Assembly: GCA_021014325.1 (NCBI GenBank)
Contig: CM037461.1
Span: 4,551,501-4,615,500 of the forward strand
From: Plazaster borealis
Lineage: Eukaryota > Echinodermata > Asteroidea > Forcipulatida > Labidiasteridae
DNA length: 64,000 bases
Reading direction: 5' to 3'
The notes under the pieces are model-generated. The model did no database searches and had not been told where the DNA came from. It saw nothing but the letters and a program-made list of their open reading frames with translations. Each line of letters begins with the position of its first letter. The first letter of the stretch is position 1. Positions 1-11,110 of this stretch are shown piece after piece. The translations under genes were made by a program, and so were the position numbers.

Positions 1-317
1 TTGCCACAACATTGGGCGAACGTACCATTATTCTAAAATAATGGTATACATCCTTCAATATCGCATGTCTTATTTTAATATAGTCCAGGAACCATGGACA
101 TTTCAGTCATGGTTTACAACTTTTTAACTTTTTAACTCAAGTGTTTTAATTGCAAATGTTTGTTTGTTTTTTTGATGAACATATTTTTTGGTAGATGATT
201 ATATACGCAAAAGTAAAACAAACTTGCCTGTGATAACCAAATTCAACCAAATTATTATGATATTATCAACGAAAAGTCACACACTTCTAAGCCCCGCCCA
301 CATATGTGCATATATGT

Positions 318-356
318 CAACGTTGGACCAACGTTGGCTCAACGTTGGCTTAACAT
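318..356. repeat. Three tandem CAACGTTGG palindromes
   Basis: Three close copies of a self-complementary AACGTT motif. Similar AACGTT-rich sequence next to a GTGCCCACTGGGC motif occurs at 960-1020 and at 31840-31975, so this is probably part of a dispersed element. Confidence 0.5.
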
Positions 357-819
357 TAGTTTGATCTTCTAATGCTATAACTGAGTACTGACTCTTCGTG
401 CATTTTCGGGATTTACTGGCATTTAACTGCTCCACCTTAAAACACTCTTGGCAACGTAAGCAATGATTCGACCATCAAACTTGTCCTATAACTTACAAGT
501 AAACTAATATTTGTAAAGACGGTTCTATTTTAACAGGAAGTTATACCTTTGGAAATGAATCCAAAAATTAATGACCAAAACTTAATTGGCAAGAAGCAGT
601 GCGGTTGTTGATAAAGTATACATTTTTGAGAAACGATGGTTTTAAAGAAAGGGATTCAAAAGATTGTCAATCTCAGAAAGTTTCTGCATGAAACCGTTTC
701 TCAGATTGCCTATTCCAATTTGATTATTCTTCATCAATGACATATCTACGAAGCCGTCTAAGGGACATGGAGAAAAAGAAGAAAACAAATTCCTCATTTC
801 TGAAAACCCGTTGGTACGA

Positions 820-960
820 TCGACTTCTATCTCGTAGGCCTTCGTAAGCCTTCGTACGACTTCTATCTCGCCCGTACCGCTTATATCTCGCCCGTACCAC
901 TTATATATAGTACATGTCCCATTTCTATCTCGCCCGTACTACTTCTATCTCGGTATTTCG
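820..960. repeat. Degenerate tandem repeat with unit ACTTCTATCTCGCCCGTAC
   Basis: About six imperfect units of roughly 19-25 bp built on CTTCTATCTCG and CCCGTAC lie one after another. No coding potential or element ends were seen. Confidence 0.6.
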
Positions 961-1990
961 GCGTGGCGTTGCAATATCAACCAAGATTCAAGGTTGAAAT
1001 AACGTTGTGTGCCCACTGGGCAATGTCTGATGTAGTAAGTTAATCGTTTTGATACAACGAAACCCATTCCTCGATAGCTGACAGTATTTTGTTCGTGTAA
1101 GACTAACTTGTGGCCAATTTCAATTTTCTATTCACTGTAGTACTTGAGTGTAGTATCTTGTAGACACAAAACGTCTAGTTTTTAAGATTCAGTTACTAAT
1201 GTGACCAGGCTCAGAAGAGATGAGGTGGATTGCTTTGTGCCGGTAGTTCGTGAGAAGTAGAAATGCGATAATGGCCTGAATAGCTTTGATAGTGGATGAA
1301 GACATTTCTAACTACGGCTACATGTATGCACTCATAGCCTGGCGTGGCCATCATTTCAAACAGATTTCCCTAAAGACGTCGTTGAAAGACTGAGTCGTTG
1401 TCTACGGACTTGCCTCATGTTTGATTTTTAACTTTTCAGATCTCTTGCTAAAAACAAGCTGAATGACGAGACACTACCGAAGGATGTATTGGTCAACTTG
1501 ACGATTATTAGATGGCTGTAAGTAGTATTATTTGAGTCAATGTAGCATGATTTTAAACGGTGGTCATTACCAGGTGCCAAGCACTGACAATTTGCTCTCA
1601 AAGCAAACAAAATATAATTATTAGTCACGTGTGCTGTGTAATGCACGCAAAAGAACCTGACCAGTAAGTACACTTATCGCTAAGAGAAGAGGTTTACTCC
1701 GGTGTTTTACAGAAATACCCCCTAGAATCCTCTCAATAATTCTTGAGATTCCAATCACACAATGAACACACAATGGGGGTACCACCATGATAAACTACCG
1801 CATCTTTTAAGAGGGATTATTACGTTTTCCAGGCAGCAAGCCGATGTGGTGGAAAACATGCGCACTACAGGGGTCATGGGAAGGGTCAACTCCTTAGTGA
1901 TCCATTTGAGTTTTGGTTATGAGAATCAATCCCAAATCGGTCGGTCGGTCGGTCGGTCGATCAATCAATAGATCGATCGATCGATCGATT
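960..1990. repeat. Outer left arm of large inverted repeat
   Basis: This segment reads in reverse complement at about 30545-31850, exon 1440-1517 included. Both ends match visibly: the CGATTAA/TTAATCG sequence at the outer end and the tetranucleotide repeat at the inner end. It is the 5' part of the duplication that produced copies 1 and 2. Confidence 0.85.
1440..1517 (+). CDS. LRR exon, copy 1
   Basis: A 78-nt exon between TTTTCAG and GTAAGTAG, phase 2 at both ends. It encodes one leucine-rich repeat of 26 residues with the SLAKNKLNDETLPKDVL pattern. The equivalent exon in copy 2 is 31392-31315 on the other strand, with the same length and a few substitutions, which supports both borders. 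This is the first exon of copy 1 visible in the window. Confidence 0.8.
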
Positions 1991-2139
1991 TATTGATGGA
2001 CTGATTGATTGAATAATTGATTGATTGATTGATTGTGTGGTTGATTGATCGATTGATTGATTGATTGATTAAATGTGTGATTGATTGATCGATTGATTGA
2101 TTGATTCATCGATTGAATGATTGATTGTTTGTTCTGTTT
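1931..2139. repeat. Compound tetranucleotide microsatellite (GGTC/GATC/GATT)
   Basis: Runs of GGTC, then GATC, then GATT end a few bases before the acceptor of the exon at 2147. The equivalent spot in copy 2 carries the greatly expanded GGTC tract at 30541-30850. The deletion that removed the rest of copy 2 has its breakpoint in this repeat. Confidence 0.9.
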
Positions 2140-2146
2140 CTTCTAG

Positions 2147-2290
2147 TGATCTATCATTGAATGAGCTGACACAATTTCCAGGGGAAGTATTACGAACACA
2201 AGACAAGCTTCTGCAACTTTTCATACAACAAAATCACATCACCGCTTTGGACGAAACCATGTTCAAGGGACTTCACTCTCTCGTGTCTCT
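2147..2290 (+). CDS. Double LRR exon, copy 1
   Basis: A 144-nt exon with acceptor TTCTTCTAG and donor GTAAGT, phase 2 at both ends. It encodes two consecutive 24-residue leucine-rich repeats, DLSLNELTQFPGEVL and FIQQNHITALDETMF. Twice the usual 72 nt suggests an old fusion of two single-repeat exons by intron loss. No counterpart remains in copy 2, and that of copy 3 should lie beyond the right edge. Confidence 0.8.
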
Positions 2291-2569
2291 GTAAGTTTTC
2301 CACGTAGTTTATGGTGATTACTGTTATCTTTACAATTTCAAATTTAGGGATATCGTTTGGTTTTTGTCAACGTAATGCTAATTTATAGGCAAAACAATAA
2401 AAAAGATACAATAAAAGTCACGTGTGAAAGTTTAAACTGAATACAGTGTCTACTTGGTGAGAAACACTCACTGCTTTCAAGGCGGTACTGGGGGAAGGCA
2501 CCATCTAGCTTGCAGGCATTCCGCTTTTTAACCGCACTCCACCGTACATAGTCTACACATGAGTTTGTT

Positions 2570-3195
2570 GTAGGTGTTTGTGCAATACAAACACAAACAC
2601 CTCCTTGTTTTGTAGGTTTTCGAACACCTCGTTGTTTTTGGTCCGTTTTGGAGGTGTTCGTGCAATACAAGCACGCACACCTCTTGCTTTTGTTTTTGGT
2701 TTGTTAGGTGTTCGTGCAATACAAGCACGAACACTTCTAGTTTTTGTTCTGGTTTTGTTTAGGTGTTCGGCTAGTAAGCCGAAAACATGTTGTTATCGTT
2801 AAGTTAGTTTTATGGGTTCGTGCAATTTGTGCAAGAACACCTCTTGATATTGTATTATGTTTAGGTGCAATATGTGCACGAACACCTCTTTGTTTTTGTT
2901 AGGTGTTCGTGCAATACAAGGACGAACACCTCTTTGTTATTGTTCTAATTTTTCTTTGTAGGTGTTCGTGCAATTCAGCACGAACACCTCTTTAGGTGTT
3001 CGTGCAATACAAGCACGAACACCTCTTTGTTTTTGTTCTGTTTTTAGGTGTTCGTGCAATATGAGCACGAACACCTCTTGTTATTGTTCTGGATTTTGTT
3101 TAGGTGTTCGTGCAATACAAGCACGAACACCTCTTTGTCATTGTTCTTTTTTTTCTTTTAAGGTGTTCGTGCAATACAAGCACGAACACTTACTT
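2570..3195. repeat. Array of about 12 short hairpins (AGGTGTTCGTGC...GCACGAACACCT)
   Basis: About twelve imperfect copies of an inverted repeat of about 30 nt (stem about 12 bp, loop AATACAA or similar) are separated by 15-30 nt of T-rich spacer of the type TTTGTTTTTGTTCTG. Near-perfect hairpins are centred near 2977, 3009, 3061, 3117 and 3175. One unit near 2775 has a different stem, GGTGTTCGGCT with AGCCGAAAACA, yet still pairs. It lies in the intron between exons 2147-2290 and 7718-7786. Reading frames through it are by-products of the repeat. Related hairpins lie at 24267-24298 and 54232-54371. Confidence 0.9.
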
Positions 3196-3199
3196 GTTA

Positions 3200-6100
3200 T
3201 GTTCTGGTTGTTTTTTCTTCTTCTTCATCTTCTTCCTCCTTCCACGGAACTGTTCTCTAAATCATAACTCAAGATTGAAACTGAATTGAACTTTGAAACT
3301 CATCAGACAATTGAACATTAATATGAAGACGGCACCAACTTACTGACGTCATGATGTCAAACCGGAAGTTGAAAGTTATTGTTTAAATAAATCGTAACTT
3401 CTGAACAACACATTGATTTTTTACAATATATACATCATTGCGAAAGTATGTAACAACTTAAGAAACGATGCACACAATGTGACCCCATTTTACCTTTACT
3501 TCCGGTTCAAACCGGAAGATGAAATTTTGTATTTGAAAAAAACATAACTCCTGAACCACACTTTGGATTTTTATCATCTATGCGTCATCCGAAAGGGCTC
3601 CAAGGACTTAACTTGCAATACACATTGTGACCTCATTTGACCTCGACTTCCGGCTAAAACAGGGTGTTGTATTTTTACAGTCATTACGTCATTAATCAGG
3701 TCTTTAAAATCTCAACATTTACAATCCATACATCACCTGAAAGGATTTGATGCACTTAACACGCGCTACACAAAATGTGACCCTGTTTGATTTGGAATTT
3801 TGGTTCAAACCGGTAGAGAGAAATTTAATATTTAAACAAATCTTAACTTCTGAACAACTCATTCAATTTTTACAATCTATACATCATTGGGAAAGTATGT
3901 AACAATTTTAGAAACTATATACAGAATGTGACCCCAATTGACCTTTACTTCCTGTTTAAACCGGAAGATGAAATTTAATATTTGAACAAAATCAGAACTC
4001 CTGAACCACACACTGGATTTGTATCATCTATACATCATTACAAAGGGCTCCAAAGATTTAAGAAACGTTACACACTGTGACCTCATTTGACCGTGACTTC
4101 CGGTTCAAACTGGAAAGTGAATGTTGATGTATCAACAAATTGTAACTTCTAAACAACACATTGGATTTTTACAATCTATACATTATTGGGAAAGTATGTA
4201 ACAACTTAAGAAACAATACACAGAATGTGACCTCATTTGACCCCGACTTCCCGTTCAAACCGGAAGATGAAATTGAATACTTGAACAAATCATAACTCCT
4301 GTACCACACAATTAATTTTTACAATCTTTACATCATTAAAAAGGTCTTTAAAATTTCAACAAGCGCTACACAAATGTGACCCTTTAGACCTTGACTTTCG
4401 GTTCAAATCGGAAGTTGAAGTTTAATATTTTAACCAATCATAACTCCTTAATCAGACATTGTTTTTTAAAATGTATACATCATTGTTAAGGTCTTCAAAA
4501 AGTCAACAAACGCTGCACAAAGTGTGAACCCATTTGACCTTGACTTCCAGTTCAAACCGGAAGTTGATTTTTTATAATGAACAAATCTAACTCCTGAACT
4601 AGACGCTGGATTGATAAGGTAACTTGTCGACACCAAATCATTCACTCATAATTTGATGACATTACTCTCGAACACCTTGTTTTTGTAACCAACAAAAACT
4701 AAAGCACTAGTTTGTTCGTTCTTCTCCATCTTCTTCTTCCCTGGAACTCTTCTCTAGAGCATAACTCAATATTGAAATTGAATTGAACAATGAAACTCAT
4801 CAGACAATTGAACCTCGATATGATGACGGCAAAAAGTTAATAACGTCATGATGACGTCATCAGGTGTTGAATTACAAGGTTTTACAAGTTGAAATTTTAC
4901 CATTTGGTATTCGCTGTATCTCATTGAATTTAAAAGCTATTATGTTCATTTTTGGGCATGTGATAGATCAAGATTGGGGCTAGATTTGGAAAAATAACGC
5001 CAAAATCGTATGACCCTTTTTTCACGGTCGTGCCCCTAGGTCAAAGTTTGCCGTTTTTCTTGTAAAACATCATTTTCGGGCTTATCGACAGCATAACTCA
5101 AGATTAAAATTGAACTGAACATTGAAACTCACCAGACAATTGGACCTCAACTACATGTAGGAATATATTTGTATCATCGCTGTTTCATCATTGCGCACCC
5201 CGGCATAAAGATAAACAATTTAATACTTGACAAATCCGTAACTCCTGAACCACACATTGCATATTTATACTTCATACATCATCTGAAAGGTCTTGATAAA
5301 CTAAACACAAGCAATACAAACTGTGACCCCGTTTGACCTTGACTTCCATTACAAACCGGAAGATGACATTCGATGTTTCAACAAATTATAACTTTAAACA
5401 ATTTATTGGATTTGTATCATCTATACGTCATCAAAAAGAGCTTCATAGACTTTAATAACGCTACGATTAAAACCGGAAGTTGATCTTTTAGATTTGAAAA
5501 ATTAATAACTCCTAAACATTACATTGTTTTCCATACTCTACACATCATCATAAAGTTGTCCAAGGACTCACCAAATGCTACGTAAAGTGTGACCTTATTT
5601 CATATTGACTTCCGGTTGATACCGAAAATTTAGTATTTGAAAACATAATTACTTTTGAACCAAACATTGAAGTTATAATCTATAAATCATTGTAATTGTT
5701 TTCAAAAACTTGACAAGCGCTACTCGACGTGTGAACCAATTTGACCTCGCCTTCAAGTTCAAACCAGAAGTTAAAGTTTTGTTATTAAAACAAATCCTAT
5801 CTATTGAACCAGTCATTGGATTGATAAGGTAAACATGTCCTTACCAAAGCATTCAATCGAAATTTGATGACATCACTCACGAACACCTTGTTTTTGTAGT
5901 TTTGTTGTCCTTTTTCTTTCCTTTTTGCATTTTCTTCTTCTTCCAAGGAACCCTTATCAGCAGCATAACTCTTGAAATTGAATTGAACATTGAAACTCAT
6001 CAGACAATTAAACCTCATATGAGCCTGAACTCCTGAACCACACATTGGATTGGCATCATCTATACACCATCAGAAAGGGCTCCAAAGACTACACACTGTG

Positions 6101-6560
6101 ACCTCATTTGATTTTGACTTCCTGATCAAACCGAAAGTTGAATACTAATGTTTAGAAAAACTGTAACTTGTAAACAACACATTCAAGTTTTACAATCTAT
6201 ACATTATTGGGAAAGTTTGTAACAACTTACGAAAAGATACACATAATGTGACCCCATATGACCTCTAACATCACCATCACCAGGACTCACCAATTGCTTA
6301 AACAAAGTGTAACCCAATTTGACGTTGACTTCCAGTTCAAACCGGAAGTTTATATTTATCATTTGAAACAACAAATTATGAACCAAACATTGGATTTTTA
6401 GAATCTAGAAATCACCGTAATTGTCTTCAAAAACTATACAAACGCTAAACAGAGTGTCACCCCATTTGATCCTGACTTCCGGTTCAAACCGGAAGTTGAC
6501 TTTTTATATTGCAATGATAAGGTAACATGTCCTATCCAATTCATTCAACCAAAACTTGAT
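3200..6560. repeat. Satellite of about 149-bp units with a CTTCCGG...CCGGAAG core
   Basis: The palindromic core CTTCCGGTTCAAACCGGAAG or a decayed version recurs at about 3499, 3647, 3796, 3948, 4097, 4247, 4395 and 4544, a spacing of 148-152 bp. Less regular copies follow at 5343, 5609, 5751, 6118, 6329 and 6476. Each unit also contains CATAACTCCTGAACCACACA and a TGACC-rich segment. The block starts with a TTCTTCTTC-rich stretch after the hairpin array. A segment with ATGATGACGTCATCAGG lies at about 4845-4865. Confidence 0.9.
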
Positions 6561-6976
6561 GACATCACTCAGGAACACCTTGTTTTTGTAGTAGACACAA
6601 ACTGAATATATAGTTGTGTTGGTTGTCTGCCAGCGCACATTTTTGGACAGCGCGCGCACCAACCTACAGTGCGATATTTTCAAACCAAGAAGCATGCACT
6701 ATACCTGGAAGACGAATAAGAAATATTATCTTCCAGTAGGCTTGAATGCTCCATTATGATTGGTCAATCCATAGCAACAAGGAGTTTGATATAAACTTAT
6801 ATTGCGCGGCCCATATCACACTCTGCATATTGTGTGTTCTAACTGCGCTGCGCATCAAGTTTGCTTGAAGATAAATACGTGAAATACGTTATCGCTTTCG
6901 GCCCCGTTGGATATGGGACGCAGAAGCGCTACAGTTTTCCGTATACCACTCGCGCTTGTGTGATAACTTATAATGT

Positions 6977-7233
6977 CCAGGGCCCAATTTCATGGCTCTG
7001 TTTACCGTAAACAAAGAATCGGCGCTTACGGAAGCAGGGAATTCCGCGCTTACGTCAAGCGGTTTTCACGGGTTAGCAGGGAATGTTTGCTTGTGCGCGT
7101 GCGTAGTCCACTTTACTAGGCATTCTACGCTTACACAGCTAGCGCAGAAATTCGGCGCTTGCACGGTAAGCGGGGAATGGGGATCGCAAGCGCAGAATTC
7201 GGCGGTAAGCGGAACAATGAATTTGGGCCCTGG
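6977..7233. mobile_element. Short TIR element (MITE) with CCAGGGCCCAATTTCAT ends
   Basis: The left end CCAGGGCCCAATT and right end AATTTGGGCCCTGG are inverted repeats bounding 257 bp. The interior is rich in short CGCTTAC/GTAAGCG inverted motifs and has no transposase. The termini resemble a MITE type I know from marine deuterostome genomes. Confidence 0.7.
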
Positions 7234-7237
7234 TATT

Positions 7238-7400
7238 TCCCCACGAACGTTAAATCATCCACGTTTTAGCGAGGTGACTGCAGGTACAAACTGCATATTT
7301 GACCGCGACATTCACGAACGGAAACCAACCCATACAAATCTGAAAAGCCATTCATGCACTAAAATATGCATATACCAATAATTGCCAGATTATTTTTAAA
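7238..7400. repeat. Dispersed repeat family R1, copy a
   Basis: It contains TTTTAGCGAGGTGAC, a GGTACAAACTGCAT segment, and CATTCACGAACGGAAACCAACC. Versions of the same order of motifs occur at 12595-12830, 51845-52060, 62385-62475 and 63935-64000. The reverse complement of this copy matches 62360-62460. The function is unknown. Confidence 0.6.
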
Positions 7401-7717
7401 ATGTGTTTAGTGTGTATTATTACAGTGTCATTGCCACCTAGATAATGAAATGGCATCAAGGAGCTAACTTTTCAAAATGTACACAACATTAAATCTTACT
7501 AAAATTATAGCTTTTCTTAAATACAAATCAGGTACAGTTGTGATCGGTTTTAAATTGAACAGGATCAAATTAAAACGGCGAAACCATACTTGAACACTTG
7601 TTCTTACTTTTAAAATAACTGTTCTCTTAGTTGTTTTGATAATAAAAGTGCAGCATCACATTCATGCCTAGGCGTTGTTACATGGACATTTAATACTAAA
7701 TTTGGTTTGTTTTGCAG

Positions 7718-7786
7718 ATTCATATACCAAAATCCGATTATGCAACTGGCAGACTTTCAGTTTTATGAGACAAGCCTCAGCCACCT
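7718..7786 (+). CDS. LRR exon, copy 1
   Basis: A 69-nt exon after TTTTGCAG and before GTAAGTAA, phase 2-2. It encodes one leucine-rich repeat, FIYQNPIMQLADFQFYETSL. Copy 3 has the same exon at 62044-61976 with the same length and one or two amino-acid changes, which supports the borders. The 5.4-kb intron before it holds the hairpin array and the satellite. Confidence 0.85.
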
Positions 7787-7807
7787 GTAAGTAAATAAGG
7801 ATTTTTT

Positions 7808-7842
7808 TTTTATTTATTTATTTATTTATTTATTTATTTTTT
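7808..7842. repeat. (TTTA)n microsatellite
   Basis: About six TTTA units flanked by T runs, just downstream of the LRR exon donor. Confidence 0.9.
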
Positions 7843-8332
7843 TTGAGTATAGGATAAAATCTAAGTTTGGTGTTAAATGAAGAACAACAACTAAAGAAGC
7901 TTTATGTCTCGTGTCAAAATGTCTTTGAGAAAGATAAGCTGTTGCCGATCGTAATTTAAAAAAAAAAAGGGTTTTACACCACGTCACTCATTTTAAGTGG
8001 GGCTATTAAAGGGACCTGTCGTCATGATCATAGCTAGCCTGTAGATTTGCAAGTTATACTATGGCCTTCTTATTAAATGTGTCAATTTACCATTGCGAGT
8101 GCGAACTAATACAACTGGTGGGCAAATTGAGGGAACATTGAGCCGTTAGTGTCTTTACGCATGCGTGAATGTAATTATCATATTTCATGGAAAGGCCTAA
8201 TGAAATGCAAATAAGATACATACACGCGTGTTCTTATTTACCGAGTGGGGCGCTGTTTGTGGTTATGATGTCATCATTTTTGTGAGGAATCTTCTCAAGT
8301 TGATTTTTTGCTACTCCCACCCCTATCTTCAG

Positions 8333-8407
8333 TGTTATGTTTCAGGGTAATTTATCAGAAGTTGGAACGAGACCGTTTGCTACGAAAGGAGACACCATGA
8401 AGCAAAT
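8333..8407 (+). CDS. LRR exon, copy 1
   Basis: A 75-nt exon, phase 2-2. The acceptor is CTATCTTCAG at 8332. A second AG inside (TGTTTCAG, ending 8345) would put the downstream exon in a frame with a stop, so the upstream site was chosen. It encodes VMFQGNLSEVGTRPFATKG and then the KQI that starts the next repeat. Copy 3 has the same exon at 61462-61388, also 75 nt, with the same acceptor choice. Confidence 0.8.
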
Positions 8408-8462
8408 GTAAGTCAAAGGAATTAGGAAAGTTTACATAGTCTGCAGAACACTTAGAGCAAAT

Positions 8463-8502
8463 GTATGTGTGTGTGTGTGTGTGTGTGGGGGGGGGGGGAG
8501 GT
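8463..8502. repeat. (TG)n followed by G run
   Basis: A dinucleotide run of about 12 TG units followed by an uninterrupted G stretch, within an intron of copy 1. Confidence 0.9.
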
Positions 8503-8684
8503 CAACCGATGTTTTATTTTTCCATTCCAACAATTTTCCGTTTGGCCAGTGGTGTTTAAATTTTAGTCTCCATTTCTCATTGTTGTATATACGTTGTGTT
8601 GATCAATTTCCCCATGCTATGCTGTTTCCACAGATTAGTTTTTGTAAAAATGTGTGCTGTAATTTTGTCCTCATGTTTGATCAG

Positions 8685-8756
8685 ATTCATGCACGGAAAT
8701 CCCATTGAACAAATAAAGGATACCATATGGCAAGATTTGGGACCCGACTGTTACGT
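8685..8756 (+). CDS. LRR exon, copy 1
   Basis: A 72-nt exon after TTTGATCAG and before GTAAGTAC, phase 2-2. It encodes FMHGNPIEQIKDTIW and then QDLGPDCYV. The cysteine near the end suggests the start of an LRR C-terminal cap. Copy 3 has the equivalent at 61135-61064 with one visible K-to-E change. Confidence 0.85.
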
Positions 8757-9338
8757 GTAAGTACAGCATAAACATAAAAATGCAAAGACAATCAAACTGT
8801 ATCAGAATATAAATACATCAATAAATACAAACATTTAAAAGCGTAAACAAATGCAAAACAAACCCTATTACCTCATGAATCAAATTTGTCAGTGGTGTGT
8901 TTCTGTACACAAAATAAAATATGTATAACATAAACTACGTGGATGAGAGTGGATACAAATTATACTGTAGCCTCTAGCTTAACTTAGTCGATAAAATAAT
9001 TTCCGTCATACTGGCGTCATCTGAAAACACGTAATATTATTTGATGTTTTTTGGCTCATCATGAACCTTATTGTTCATATCAGTTTGTACAAATACATGA
9101 CTCCGTTGACCTTTTTATGTTTGTACAGAAATACAAACAATGTCAACTTTTGGAGGTTTACAAATCACACTTATCGACATTGCTCAATCTTTGTGTCACA
9201 TTAACGGTAACCTGAACAGCTCAGTGTCCAATCACAGAACAAACACCTGACATCGATAACTATTATAATTGTTCTCAATATGTGTATAGATGTTTTTTTG
9301 TTTTTTTTGTGTGTGTTTTTCCTATTTTTCCTTTATAG

Positions 9339-9395
9339 ATCTATTGAAAACAGTCTCCGGCAAGTGCCACACATGAATCGAACAGACCTTGTTGT
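9339..9395 (+). CDS. Linker exon after the LRRs, copy 1
   Basis: A 57-nt exon after CTTTATAG and before GTAAGTAC, phase 2-2. It encodes SIENSLRQVPHMNRTDLVV with a possible N-glycosylation site NRT. The copy 3 counterpart is 60072-60016, also 57 nt, with E-to-D, N-to-K and M-to-I changes. Confidence 0.8.
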
Positions 9396-9977
9396 GTAAG
9401 TACCTGAAGATTAGATTCGGGAAGTATGGTGTACTGGACTCAAGTTTGTGTGTAATCACAATTTGTTTGGTCGGGACTCGCACTGTCACAATGTTTGTAT
9501 CTGTGGGTTTACTTCATCTTCTTGCTGTGAGTTTGTCTTAAAAATTACAATTTTGCTGATGACAACTTCTTCCTTGTTCGTGTTCCTTGCAAATGGTGAG
9601 TTTCCACGTAGACACATGCGATGAACACGTGGGGTTACTTCTGTGTAGGTATTGGTATTTTTCAGTCGGTTTGGTAACGATTTTAGTGTATAGTATTCCT
9701 GTTGCCCAGTATAAACAAACATTTAAAATACCCCAGCAATAAAAATAAATAAAAAAAACACACATATTGCACAATTTGTTTGTTTGCACAATATATTTAG
9801 TTTACTTGCACCCCAAGTCCTTTCATCCCACAAAATATAAACATATTTATGTTATGAACGTATGTCAAGTATATTCTTGAAATGACTGTGAAGTCTTTAA
9901 CATTGACGAAGTGCAACAATGTCGACATTAATTGTTTGGTGATTACTTGTTTAAATTTCAAGTTATTTATTTCGCAG

Positions 9978-10153
9978 TGAACTAGTCGGTGATGACTTTA
10001 TCCGTCCATTCCTTTTGGAATATATAATTGCATTCGAAGTGTTGTCATCATCGGGGTTAGTATGTAGCAGGCTTTCGTTTTATGATTGGCAATGCACGCC
10101 GTGTCGTCAGGGCACCTACGGATTTGGAGCAGGATGTATTTCCTGTCCACCCG
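9978..10153 (+). CDS. Exon joining the LRR cap to the cysteine-rich GCC2/GCC3 region, copy 1
   Basis: A 176-nt exon, phase 2 in and phase 1 out, after TTTCGCAG and before GTGAGT. It encodes ELVGDDFIRPFLLE, a hydrophobic stretch, a VCSRLSFYDWQC segment and the start of the cysteine-rich module, CTPCRQGTYG then CISCPPG. The C-x2-C and C-x2-C spacing with QGTYG between is typical of GCC2/GCC3 (ephrin-receptor-like) modules. Copy 3 has it at 56107-55932, also 176 nt. Confidence 0.85.
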
Positions 10154-10658
10154 GTGAGTTTGCAAGGAAATCTACATTATTTGCTTTAACATATTATTAT
10201 TTACAATGTATAGCTTTTAGTCCGCAAAATCCCAGCAAAACAATATATTAAGGCAACAATGTTGTCTTTAGAATGCACATATTATTGTATTGGTTATAAT
10301 ATTACCAAGACGAAGACGGAACATTTCAGGAACGAATGATACAATAATCTATCCGCTCCTCTTTTCGGAGGGGTTTGATAAACAAAATGATTCACAAATT
10401 TAACCTCTCCTCTTTTCGGCTGGGTTTGAAAAGAAACAGGGGAATAAACATTATTGTATTCACTCCTCTTTGCCAGCTGGATTTGAGCAACAAGGGATAC
10501 CAACATATTTCCTCTTAATTACAACAACAAAAACCACAGACATACTTTTTGTGGACAGCTTTCCCAATAATAAAGCATAACTTGTCATTAAACGGGGTTC
10601 GTATTCCTCGTCGATATTAACCCTATGTGACATCATCAAAAACAAATCACACGGTGAG

Positions 10659-11110
10659 GCCATCGGTCAGTAGGCTGCAGTCCTTTTTTTTATTTTGCGT
10701 GTAAATAATTTTTGAGGAGAACCCAATCAATTTCAAATGACCCAAAACCATTAGATATGGACCCTATTAAATTCATCCAAATAAACAACCGGGTCACTGC
10801 TTACAGCTATTGTACAAGTATACAATGGTAAAACATATGGAAACCATATGGTTAATTTCACCCAGTAGTGGCTATTGACACCAAGGTCAAACAACTGTTG
10901 TGCAATTCCTATGAGAATTCCGGGAGAGCTGGTCATTGATGGATTGTGTGTGTGTGTGAAAAAGACCCCGGATGGTAACAAGACATTACCATGCTATGGC
11001 TAGGAGTAGATGGGGAATGCTTTTCTTTCTTGTTTAGATAACAAATAAATACAAAATGGCGAGTACTGATTATTTATCTAAAACCGGACATTGGACTGCA
11101 GTCCGATGGC
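10659..11110. mobile_element. MITE family A, copy 1
   Basis: The terminal sequences GCCATCGG (left) and CCGATGGC (right) with CTGCAGTCC close by form imperfect terminal inverted repeats about 450 bp apart. The interior has AATAAACAACCGGGTCACTG, a CACCCAGTAGTGGCTATTGAC segment and GGAATTCCGGGAGAGCTGG-like sequence. These also occur in the elements at 20805-21439, 47499-48143 and, partly, 16470-16870. No transposase is encoded. Confidence 0.75.

Larger units (their letters stand above)
1..1439. other. Intron sequence upstream of first visible exon of copy 1
   Basis: No exon is seen here. Upstream LRR exons and the signal-peptide exon of copy 1 should lie to the left of the window, because copy 2 keeps such exons 5' of its equivalent of the 1440 exon. 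The stretch holds a short CAACGTTGG triplet, a degenerate tandem repeat and the outer end of a large inverted repeat, listed separately. Confidence 0.6.

Noticed and set aside
2570..3195. CRISPR array
   Set aside because: The repeats are palindromic with short low-complexity spacers of unequal length, no cas genes are near, and the sequence is eukaryotic.
2383..3289. Several small proteins rich in VRAIQARTP
   Set aside because: Frames run through the hairpin array and repeat with its period.
5797..6695. Small minus-strand frames in the satellite
   Set aside because: They repeat with the satellite and share its sequence, with no protein-like features.
8346..8407. Shorter LRR exon starting after TGTTTCAG
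   Set aside because: It breaks the reading frame. The upstream acceptor at 8332 keeps phase, and copy 3 supports it.
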